From the NCBI RefSeq assembly GCF_000372745.1, contig NZ_KB889640.1:124194-188193 (forward strand): 64,000 nucleotides of DNA, written 5' to 3'. A program made the translations under genes and the position numbers. The notes beneath the pieces were generated by a model that was given only the letters and a program-made list of their open reading frames with translations, was not told the origin of the DNA and did no database searches. Below are positions 1-7,150 of the stretch, piece after piece. Each line of letters opens with the position of its first letter. Positions within the stretch are counted from its first letter, which is position 1. The DNA is from Embleya scabrispora DSM 41855 (GTDB taxonomy: Bacteria; Actinomycetota; Actinomycetes; Streptomycetales; Streptomycetaceae).

Positions 1-623
1 AGATGTTGCACCTGCGGGCGGCCGGCGCGGCGGGTGAGACCGATGCCGCCACTTTGGAGGCGGGGCTTTACGACCGGCGGTACCTGATCGCCCGGCCGGT
101 GTTGCGGGCGATCGAGGCGGCACCGGCGGTGCTGCTCGTGGACGAGGTGGATCGGGCCGACGACGAGTTCGACGCGTTCCTGCTGGAGGTGCTGTCCGAT
201 TTCGCGGTGACGGTGCCCGAGTTGGGCCGGATCGCCGCGAAGGTGCCGCCGCTGGTGGTGCTGACCTCCAACCGCACCCGCGAACTGCACGACGCGCTCA
301 AGCGGCGCTGCCTCTACCACTGGCTCGACCACCCCGACCACGCGCACGAGGTGGCGATCGTGCGCCGCCGGCTGCCCGAGGTGAGCGCCCGTCTGGCCGA
401 GGACGTGGTCCGCGCGGTCGGCCGGCTGCGCGGGGCCGACCTGGTCAAGCCGCCCGGTGTGTCCGAGACGCTGGACTGGGCCTGCGCGCTGCTCGTGCTG
501 GGCGTGCGCGACCTGGACCCGGACAGCGCGGCACGCACCCTCGGCGCGGTGCTCAAGCATCGCGAGGACCTGGACGGCATCCGCACGGCCGGGCTCGACC
601 GGCTGCTCGCGGCGGGCGACTGA
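1..623 (+). CDS. MoxR-family AAA ATPase, CoxD-like (5' partial)
   Basis: This gene runs off the left edge, so the Walker A loop lies outside the window. What remains has a Walker B segment (AVLLVDEVDRAD, about residues 42-53 of the visible part), a sensor region (LVVLTSNRTRELHDALKRR) and the helical lid of MoxR ATPases. Family members remodel or insert metal cofactors; CoxD does this for the molybdenum site of CO-dehydrogenase-type enzymes. It ends one base before the VWA gene, and MoxR plus VWA is the classic CoxD/CoxE pair. An XdhC homologue follows. I infer that the three genes mature the molybdenum hydroxylase encoded at 10.7-14.5 kb. Confidence 0.85.
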   Translation, partial: MLHLRAAGAAGETDAATLEAGLYDRRYLIARPVLRAIEAAPAVLLVDEVDRADDEFDAFLLEVLSDFAVTVPELGRIAAKVPPLVVLTSNRTRELHDALKRRCLYHWLDHPDHAHEVAIVRRRLPEVSARLAEDVVRAVGRLRGADLVKPPGVSETLDWACALLVLGVRDLDPDSAARTLGAVLKHREDLDGIRTAGLDRLLAAGD

Positions 624-624
624 G

Positions 625-1791
625 ATGGCCGGGCACAGCCCCCTCGACGCCGCCACGGTGCGTGCCGCCGCGGCCGCGCCGACGCGCCGAGACGGGGTGG
701 AGACCCTGGTCGCCTTCGCCCGTACCGTGCGGGCCGCCGGCGTCGCGGCCGACCCGGGACGAGTGCAGGTCTTCCTGGCCGCCGCGGCCGAGCTGGGCGT
801 CGACGAACGGGCGGGCACGTACTGGGCGGGCCGGCTCGCGCTGTGCTCCGGCCCGCAGGAGCTGGCCCGCTACGACGCCGCGTTCACCGCGTACTTCGGC
901 TGCGAACAACCGCCGCCGGGCCGCCGCCGGCCCGCCGTGGACACCGAGCGCGCGGTGGGCCTGCCGGGCACCGACCGGGCACCGGAGGCCGGCGAGACCG
1001 AGCACGAACCCCGGGTCGCCGCGGCCGACCGCACCGAGATCCTGCGCCGGCGCGACATCGCCGCGCTGGATCCGGCCGCGCGCGCCGAGCTGCGCCGCCT
1101 GCTCGCGCTGCTGCGCCCGGCCGCGCCGATGCGCCGCACCCGGCGTCGGCGGCCGGCCCGGCACGGCCGGATCGACCGCATCCGCACGGTGCGCGCGGCG
1201 CTGCGGACCGGCGAGGTGGACCGGCTGCGCCACACCGAGCGGGTCGTGCGGCCGCGCCGCCTGGTGCTGCTGCTCGACGTCAGCGGGTCGATGGCCCCGT
1301 ACGCGGACGCGCTGCTGCGCCTGGGCCACGCCGCGGTTCGCCGGCGTCGCGGTACCGAGGTGTTCACCATCGGCACCCGGCTCACCCGGATCAGCCGCGA
1401 ACTGGGCCACACCGATCCCAACCGGGCACTGGCCGCCGCGTCCGCCGCGGTGCCCGACTTCAGCGGCGGCACCCGGCTCGGCGACCAGCTGCACGCCTTC
1501 CTGGCCGGCTGGGGCCGGCGCGGCGTGGCCCGCGGCGCGGTGGTGGTGATCGCCTCCGACGGGTGGGAACGCGGCGATCCGGACCGGCTCGCGGTGGGCA
1601 TGGCGCGGCTGCATCGGCTCGCCCATCGGGTGGTCTGGGTCAATCCGCATCGGGCCCGCGAGGGGTATCAACCCCTTGCGGGCGGTATGGCCGCGGCCCT
1701 GCCGTACGTTGACGACTTTGTCGCCGGGCACAGCCTGGCGGCGCTGGAGGAATTGTGTGCACTGCTGGTCGACGAGCGACGGACCGGGTGA
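625..1791 (+). CDS. VWA-domain protein, CoxE-like
   Basis: This 388-residue protein carries a C-terminal von Willebrand factor A domain. The metal-ion-dependent adhesion motif DVSGS starts at about residue 218, with a conserved Thr/Gly patch (FSGGTRLGD) and the ASDGWE strand downstream. The Arg-rich middle part (residues 150-215) is typical of CoxE proteins. Family members act with MoxR ATPases in assembling Mo- or metal-dependent enzymes. The ATG at 625 follows the stop of the ATPase gene by one base, which implies translational coupling. An earlier in-frame start at 457 would overlap the ATPase gene deeply and is not needed for the domain. Confidence 0.85.
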   Translation: MAGHSPLDAATVRAAAAAPTRRDGVETLVAFARTVRAAGVAADPGRVQVFLAAAAELGVDERAGTYWAGRLALCSGPQELARYDAAFTAYFGCEQPPPGRRRPAVDTERAVGLPGTDRAPEAGETEHEPRVAAADRTEILRRRDIAALDPAARAELRRLLALLRPAAPMRRTRRRRPARHGRIDRIRTVRAALRTGEVDRLRHTERVVRPRRLVLLLDVSGSMAPYADALLRLGHAAVRRRRGTEVFTIGTRLTRISRELGHTDPNRALAAASAAVPDFSGGTRLGDQLHAFLAGWGRRGVARGAVVVIASDGWERGDPDRLAVGMARLHRLAHRVVWVNPHRAREGYQPLAGGMAAALPYVDDFVAGHSLAALEELCALLVDERRTG

Positions 1792-1797
1792 ACGACG

Positions 1798-2907
1798 ATG
1801 CGTGAACTGCTCGACCGGCTGGAGGCGTGGTATCGGGACGGGCGCACCTTCGCGCTGGCCACGGTGGTGTCCACGCTGCGCAGCGCCCCGCGCGACGCGG
1901 GCGCGGTGATGGCGGTGTCCGCCGACGGTGTGGCGCTGGGCAGCGTGTCGGGCGGGTGCGTCGAGGGCGCGGTGTACGAGTTGGCGCTGGAGGTCATCGC
2001 GGAGGGCCGGCCGCGCACCGCCGCCTACGGGATCAGCGACGACGACGCGCTGATGGTGGGTCTGACCTGCGGCGGCACGCTGGAGGTCTACGTCGAGCCG
2101 GTCGACCCGGTGCGGTATCCGGAGTTCTTGGAGCTGGTCGCCGCACTGCGCGAGGGTCGGCCGCTCGCGGTCGCCACCGTGGTCGCCACACCCGACGCGG
2201 ATCGGCTCGGCGCCCGGGTGGTGGTCGGCCCGGACCGAGAGGTCGCCGGCGACGAGGAGAGCGGCCCGTTCGTGCTCGCGCTGCGCGAGCTGCTCGCGGC
2301 CGACCGGACCACGCTGGCCCGGGCGGACGGCGAGGCACTGCTCCCGGTCGAGGCGCTGGGCGTGCGCCAGGACGAGATCGTCTTCGTGCGCTCGCACGTG
2401 CCGCGCCCGCGCCTGCTGGTCTTCGGCTCCAACGACTACGCGGTGGCGATGGCCCGGATGGGCGCGTTGGCCGGGTTCCGGGTGACCGTGTGCGACGCGC
2501 GCCCGGTGTTCGCGACGGCGGAGCGTTTTCCGGACGTCGACGAGCTGGTGGTGGACTGGCCCGACCGTTATCTGGCGGGCACCCGGGTGGACGGGCGCAC
2601 TGCGGTGTGCGTGCTCACCCACGACCCCAAGTTCGACGTTCCGGTGCTGGTCCGGGCGTTGCGGCTGCCGGTCGCCTACGTCGGCGCGATGGGCAGCCGA
2701 CGTGCGCACGCGGACCGGCTGATCCGGCTGCGCGAGGCGGGCGTGACCGAGGCCGAGCTGACGCTGCTGCACTCCCCGATCGGCCTGGACCTGGGCGCGC
2801 GCACGCCGCAGGAGACCGCGATCGCGGTGCTCGCCGAGATCATCCAGGCCCGACACGGCGGCTCCGCGCGCCCGCTGTCGCTCACCGACGGCCGCATCCA
2901 CCGCTGA
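1798..2907 (+). CDS. XdhC/CoxF-family molybdenum cofactor maturation protein
   Basis: A 369-residue XdhC-family protein. The N-terminal half has the XdhC/CoxI pattern (FALATVVSTLRSAPRDAG, then SVSGGCVEGAVYE) with the conserved Cys in GGC and another in LTCGGTLEV. The C-terminal half is a Rossmann-like domain (LLVFGSNDYAVAMARMGALAGF, split here at DYAVAM; and YVGAMGS). XdhC binds molybdenum cofactor and promotes its sulfuration before insertion into xanthine-dehydrogenase-type enzymes. It lies 6 bases after the VWA gene, in one operon. The client is probably the hydroxylase at 10.7-14.5 kb, the only such enzyme in the window. Confidence 0.9.
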   Translation: MRELLDRLEAWYRDGRTFALATVVSTLRSAPRDAGAVMAVSADGVALGSVSGGCVEGAVYELALEVIAEGRPRTAAYGISDDDALMVGLTCGGTLEVYVEPVDPVRYPEFLELVAALREGRPLAVATVVATPDADRLGARVVVGPDREVAGDEESGPFVLALRELLAADRTTLARADGEALLPVEALGVRQDEIVFVRSHVPRPRLLVFGSNDYAVAMARMGALAGFRVTVCDARPVFATAERFPDVDELVVDWPDRYLAGTRVDGRTAVCVLTHDPKFDVPVLVRALRLPVAYVGAMGSRRAHADRLIRLREAGVTEAELTLLHSPIGLDLGARTPQETAIAVLAEIIQARHGGSARPLSLTDGRIHR

Positions 2908-3049
2908 GCACCGGACGGCGGAGTCCCGCAGACTGGGCGCCACGCGGCGGACCACCGCAGGTTGGGCGGCACGCCCCACGGGCCGAGCGCCGCACGGCCG
3001 AGCACCACAGGCTGAGCGCCGCACACACGAAGTCGAGCCCCACGCACGT

Positions 3050-3088
3050 CAGGGAGCCCGCCGCGCGAATCGCGTGGCGGGCTCCCTG
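3050..3088. terminator. Bidirectional hairpin terminator
   Basis: An 18-bp inverted repeat with a 3-base loop; 17 Watson-Crick pairs and one G:T pair. It lies between the convergent xdhC-like gene and the DUF1116 gene. There is no T-tract, as is common for actinomycete terminators. The 140 bases between the xdhC stop and this hairpin hold only imperfect GC-rich repeats. Confidence 0.75.
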
Positions 3089-3099
3089 CCTCGTGTACC

Positions 3100-4521
3100 T
3101 CAGCCGATCGGCGGGGTCGCCTCGGCCAGTGCCTCGATCGCGGCGACGAAACAGTCCGCCGGCGGGGTGACCAGGCCCGCGCCGACCTGGCCGGTGCCCG
3201 CGACCTTGCCGGCGATACCGGTGTTGATCTGCGGCAGGATGCCGGTGCGCACCACCTTGGTCACGTCGATCCCGGTCGGCGTGCCGCGGAAGTCCAGCAC
3301 CGGAATCTGGTAGGCCGGGTTCTCCGCGAGGGTGATCTCGTACATCCGCCGGGTCGCGGCCAGCGCGTCGTCCACCTCGCCGCCGATGAACCGCACGATC
3401 GCCGGCGCCGCGGCCATCGCGAAGCCGCCGATGCCCGCGGTCTCGGTGATCGCCGAGTCGCCGATGTCGGGGTTGGCGTCCTCCGGGCCGTACGCGCCCA
3501 GGTACAGGCCGTCCGGGACCTCGGCGGGGCCGGTGTACCAGCGGTCGCCGGTGCCGGAGACCTGGATGCCGAAGTCGGTGCCGTTGCGGGCCATGGCCAC
3601 CACGAGCGAGGAGCCGGGCACATCGCGCCCCGCGTCCATCGCCAGCTTGCAGGCGGGCATGTCCAGGTTCAGGAAGAAGTGGTCGTTGCCGCCGACGAAG
3701 CGGGCCGCCTCGGCGATGTCCGAGGTCGGCGCGCCGCTGTCGATCATGTTCGGCAACAGTTCGCGCAGCAGCATCAGGGTGCCCGCGCGGTTGCGGTTGT
3801 GGCCCTCGTCGCCCATCTGCAACATCTGCGCGATGATCGCCCGGATGTCGATCGGTTCACCCGCGCGCACCGCGGTGCGCAGCAGCGGGCCCAGCACCGC
3901 CGACATCCAGCGCAGCCGGTCGATCACCTCGGATCCGTACGCGCCGTAGCGCAGCACCTTGCCCAGACCCTCGTTCAGCGAGCACCACGCGCGGGTGCCG
4001 TGGGTGGTGTCCTCCAGTTCGAACATCCACATCGACGGGCTGACCACGCCCGCCATCGGCCCCACCGCGTGGTGGTGGTGGCACGAGTCCAGTTCGGCGT
4101 GGCCCTGGGCGAGGAACTTCTCCGCCGCCTCGGGCGAGTCGGCCAGGCCCTCGAAGAGCACCGCGCCGATCAGCGCGCCGCGCATCGGCCCCGACGCCCG
4201 GGCCCAGTCGATCGGCGGTCCCGCGTGCCGGAACTGGCCGGCCGTCAGACCCAGCGCCTCGCTCGCGGGCTTGACGTCCACCAGATGCGGCGTGGACGCC
4301 AGAACCCGTTCGATCGCGACCTTGTTGGCCGCCTCGCGGCGCGCGTCGGCGAGCACCGCGGCCAGCGCGTCGGCGGTGCCGGGCAGCGGCGGGCGCCAGT
4401 CGACGGCGGTCACCGGTACGGCCTGGGCGGCCAGCGCGTCGGCGAGCAGTTCGGCGCCGACGGTCACCACCGACGGGTCGCGGGTCAGCAGCGCGCTGCC
4501 TCGGGGGTTGGGAGCACTCAC
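3100..4521 (-). CDS. DUF1116 protein, YlbE/AllG-like subunit of oxamate-carbamoyltransferase-type complex
   Basis: A 473-residue DUF1116 protein. Members are encoded beside FdrA, as E. coli ylbE is. E. coli FdrA, YlbE and YlbF have been assigned as an oxamate carbamoyltransferase that makes oxamate and carbamoyl phosphate from oxalurate in allantoin degradation (recalled from the literature). Visible signatures include a His-rich segment (SCHHHHAVGPM), EGLGKVLRYGA, and QMGDEGHNRNRAGT. The GTG start at 4521 overlaps the fdrA stop in a GTGA tetranucleotide, so translation is coupled. The annotated longer reading frame reaching 5370 is antisense to nothing real and overlaps fdrA, so it is rejected. 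No allantoinase or ureidoglycolate gene is nearby, which makes the substrate open. Confidence 0.85.
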   Translation of the reverse strand: MSAPNPRGSALLTRDPSVVTVGAELLADALAAQAVPVTAVDWRPPLPGTADALAAVLADARREAANKVAIERVLASTPHLVDVKPASEALGLTAGQFRHAGPPIDWARASGPMRGALIGAVLFEGLADSPEAAEKFLAQGHAELDSCHHHHAVGPMAGVVSPSMWMFELEDTTHGTRAWCSLNEGLGKVLRYGAYGSEVIDRLRWMSAVLGPLLRTAVRAGEPIDIRAIIAQMLQMGDEGHNRNRAGTLMLLRELLPNMIDSGAPTSDIAEAARFVGGNDHFFLNLDMPACKLAMDAGRDVPGSSLVVAMARNGTDFGIQVSGTGDRWYTGPAEVPDGLYLGAYGPEDANPDIGDSAITETAGIGGFAMAAAPAIVRFIGGEVDDALAATRRMYEITLAENPAYQIPVLDFRGTPTGIDVTKVVRTGILPQINTGIAGKVAGTGQVGAGLVTPPADCFVAAIEALAEATPPIG

Positions 4522-5996
4522 GCGTCGAGCCCTTCTACGATCGCCACGGCGCGCCGGGCGGCCTCGGCATTGGACAGGTGGACCTCGGCGCCGGCGGCGG
4601 TGAGCGTGCGGGCCTGGGCGGCCAGATCCTGCGGGTCCAGGTCGGTGCCGCACAGCGAGATCAGTACGGTGGGCGAGTTCGGCCCGGCCGCGCGCAGCAC
4701 CTCGGCCAGGTCGGCGGCCGGGTCCGGGTGCGCACCGTGTCCGAGCACGACGTCCAGGAGCAGTACGGCGCAGGCCGGGTCGGCCAGTTCCTCGGCGAGT
4801 CGCTCCAGGCGCAGGCTCGGGTCGATCATCGGGTGCGGGCGGCCCGCGGTCAGGCCGTCGTCGCCGAAGTCGATCATCAGGTGCCCGGCGGCGTGCAGGT
4901 CCGCGGGCAGCGCCCAATCGGCGCGCAGCGGGATGTTGGACGCGATCGGCCCGAGCCGGTCGGCGGCGATGATCATCGCCTCGTCGCACAGCGTGCCGCC
5001 GCAGAACAGCCCGCGCAACGCGCCGGTGCGGGTGGGCGCCGCCTGCTCGGGTCGCCAGACCCGGCCCTGGACCCCGGGATGTCCGATGGCGGCCAGCGCC
5101 TTGGTCGCGGCGGCCGTCAGGTCGTCGCGGCCCTGCCCGAGGAAGGCCAGTTGCACCGGCGTGGCCAGCGTCGCCGCGTAGCGCTCGACCTCGGCCGCGA
5201 CCGCGTCGGCGGGCGGCTTGGAGACCACCACGATCAACTCGGTGGCCGGGTCCGCGTCCAGCATCGCCAACGCCTGGAGCGTCGAGCGCGCGCCGACCGC
5301 CTCGCTCAGGTCGCGTCCGCCCACGCCCAGACAGTGGCTGACACCGCTGCCGGCCGCGTGCAGCAGACACATCAGTTCCTGCGACCCGGTACCGGAGGCG
5401 GCCACGATGCCGATCGGGCCCGGGCGCACCGAGTTGGCGAAGCCGAGGCCGACGCCGCCGACCAGTGCGGTGCCGCAGTCGGGGCCCATCACCAGGAGTC
5501 CGCGTTCGCGGCCGACGTCCTTGAGTCGGATCTCCTGCTCGACGGGCACGTTGTCGCTGAAGATCAGCACGTCCAGGCCGGCTTCGAGGGCATCCATCGC
5601 CTCGGCGAACGCGTGCGGCCCGGGCACCGAGACCAGGGCCAGGCTCGCACCGGGCGTGGCACCCGCCGCGGTGCGGATCGTGCGCGGCGGGACACCGGCG
5701 GCGGAGCCGATCCCGGTGCCGCCGCCGGTGGACAGCACCAGGGCCTCTTCGAGCACCTCGCGGGCACGCCGCAGCGCGTCCTCGTCGTCGGCCCGGATGG
5801 CCACGATCAGGTCGTTGGGTCCGGCGCCGTCGGGGGTCTCGAAGCCCATGCCCGCCAACAGGCCGACGTTGAGTTCCGTCGCCATGGCGACGAGCGCCTT
5901 GGTCACCCCGTCCACCGCGGATACCGATCGGCTCACCTGCATCAGGCTGACCGAGTCTCGGTATGTTCCGCGGCGCAGCTCAAGCGCGCTGCTCAC
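4518..5996 (-). CDS. fdrA: FdrA-family protein (AllF-like), acyl-CoA-synthetase-like fold
   Basis: A 492-residue FdrA homologue, related in fold to succinyl-CoA synthetase alpha chains. It shows nucleotide- or ligand-binding loops typical of that fold (LLVMGPDCGTALVGGVGLGF about residues 170-190, IVAASGTGSQEL about 197-208) and a second Rossmann-like half (LFCGGTLCDEA). In E. coli FdrA is part of the oxamate carbamoyltransferase complex. The GTG start at 5996 has a strong GGAAGGAG site upstream. It overlaps the DUF2877 gene by 17 bases and the DUF1116 gene by 4. The complete trio on one message argues for an intact complex. Confidence 0.9.
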   Translation of the reverse strand: MSSALELRRGTYRDSVSLMQVSRSVSAVDGVTKALVAMATELNVGLLAGMGFETPDGAGPNDLIVAIRADDEDALRRAREVLEEALVLSTGGGTGIGSAAGVPPRTIRTAAGATPGASLALVSVPGPHAFAEAMDALEAGLDVLIFSDNVPVEQEIRLKDVGRERGLLVMGPDCGTALVGGVGLGFANSVRPGPIGIVAASGTGSQELMCLLHAAGSGVSHCLGVGGRDLSEAVGARSTLQALAMLDADPATELIVVVSKPPADAVAAEVERYAATLATPVQLAFLGQGRDDLTAAATKALAAIGHPGVQGRVWRPEQAAPTRTGALRGLFCGGTLCDEAMIIAADRLGPIASNIPLRADWALPADLHAAGHLMIDFGDDGLTAGRPHPMIDPSLRLERLAEELADPACAVLLLDVVLGHGAHPDPAADLAEVLRAAGPNSPTVLISLCGTDLDPQDLAAQARTLTAAGAEVHLSNAEAARRAVAIVEGLDA

Positions 5997-6930
5997 GGGC
6001 GCTCCTTCCTTCGGGGTACGGGAGTTCGGTTCCGTCGCCGCGCCCGTACGGGGCTGCGGCCACGGCTGGTACGGCGCCTGCGTCGGCTGCCTCGGCCCCG
6101 GCCAGGACGCCGTGGGCGAGGTCCGCGCCGGAGGTGTGGCCCACCGTCAGCAGGCGGTGCAGGCGAGGGAGTACGTCGGTGCTGCGGCCCACCGCGCCGA
6201 TCAGGTCGACCAGTTGCGCGCAGCCGTCGCCGCGGGCGGCGTGGCCGAGCAGGGCGGCGGACAGGTCGGTGGTGCGGCCGGGGGCGTGTGCCGCGACGCG
6301 GGCACCGAGGGTGTCCGCGCGCCGGCCGCCGGTCGGTTCGGGGTCCAGCAGGCGCTGCGCGAGCAGGAAGCCGCACAGGGCGTCGTCGCCGCTGGGGGTC
6401 AGGCCCGGGCCCAGGCCGATCAGGCGCAGCGCGGCGGCGCCGGCCCGCTCGGAGTCGGTCGCCGCGTACCGGCCAAGGTCGGCCAGGTCGGCTCGGGCCC
6501 GGCCGGACAGCCCGGTGCGTACCGGCCCCAGCGCGGTGCGCAGCGCGGCGCGGCCGGTCCGGACGGTTTCGGCGTCGCCCGGTGCGGGCGGCCGCGGCGG
6601 GGTCCACCAGCGGACCACCGTCACGTCCAGCGCACCCAGGCTCACCCGCCCGTCACCGATCCGGGCGTCGGCGCGGGCTGCCAGTGCGGGGAAGGGCGAT
6701 GCGGCGGTGCGGGCGGCGAGGACGACGGCGTTGGGCAGCCGTACCGCGTCGTGGGTGCACAGCGCGAGGACGTTTCGCTCCGGGTCGGCCAGGTAGATCG
6801 CGGCCGGGAAGACGCCGAGCACCCGCGCCGGCCGGGTCGGTCCTTCCAGCGCCGCACGAACGCGCACCGACGCCGAGCCCGGCACCGGCGTCGTCGACAC
6901 CGGATCGGCGTGTTCTCCCGGGTCTACCAC
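5980..6930 (-). CDS. DUF2877 protein, YlbF/AllH-like subunit
   Basis: A 316-residue DUF2877 protein, the first gene of the fdrA operon. The hallmark is GLGPGLTPSGDDALCGFL near the middle. E. coli YlbF has the same motif and is the third component of the oxamate carbamoyltransferase set. I chose the GTG at 6930 because GGGAGG lies about 7 bases upstream. A longer frame to 7134 adds about 68 low-complexity residues that overlap the divergent promoter. The gene is divergent from the PucR regulator, so both are probably controlled from the 6931-7150 interval. Confidence 0.85.
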   Translation of the reverse strand: MVDPGEHADPVSTTPVPGSASVRVRAALEGPTRPARVLGVFPAAIYLADPERNVLALCTHDAVRLPNAVVLAARTAASPFPALAARADARIGDGRVSLGALDVTVVRWWTPPRPPAPGDAETVRTGRAALRTALGPVRTGLSGRARADLADLGRYAATDSERAGAAALRLIGLGPGLTPSGDDALCGFLLAQRLLDPEPTGGRRADTLGARVAAHAPGRTTDLSAALLGHAARGDGCAQLVDLIGAVGRSTDVLPRLHRLLTVGHTSGADLAHGVLAGAEAADAGAVPAVAAAPYGRGDGTELPYPEGRSAREQRA

Positions 6931-7117
6931 GATGGTGCCTCCCGGGAACGGTGCGGAATCGAAGCGGTGCGAATTGATGCGGTGCGGAACCGAGGCGATA
7001 CGGAACGAAGCGCCGCGCGTCGGTGGTGAACGCGGTGTGGTCGAGGCCCCCGGGTCGGGTGAGCAACGGTGTGGCCGCTCTTCCGGAACGACTTGAATCG
7101 GACCGGCTCTATGTCTG

Positions 7118-7150
7118 TTGTGAACGTAATCCAATGGCTATGGTCCTCGA
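7118..7150 (+). promoter_or_regulatory. Candidate leaderless promoter of the PucR gene
   Basis: TATGGT at 7139-7144 fits a -10 box and ends 7 bases before the ATG at 7151, the spacing seen in leaderless actinomycete transcripts. TTGTGA at 7118-7123 is a possible -35 box, though the 15-base spacer is short. No Shine-Dalgarno sequence precedes the ATG, which agrees with a leaderless start. Confidence 0.4.

Noticed and set aside
553-3024. An 823-codon minus-strand frame antisense to the VWA and XdhC genes
   Set aside because: It is Arg/His/Gln-rich, has no domain, and mirrors two well-supported genes; long antisense frames are common at this GC content.
2908-3049. GC-rich near-repeats (GAGCACC, GCCGCACG) after the xdhC-like gene
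   Set aside because: The units are irregular and short, consistent with composition; only the hairpin at 3050-3088 is convincing.
3100-5370. A 756-residue DUF1116 protein starting at 5370
   Set aside because: The first 283 codons lie over fdrA in another frame and have no DUF1116 similarity; GTG 4521 overlaps the fdrA stop as expected.
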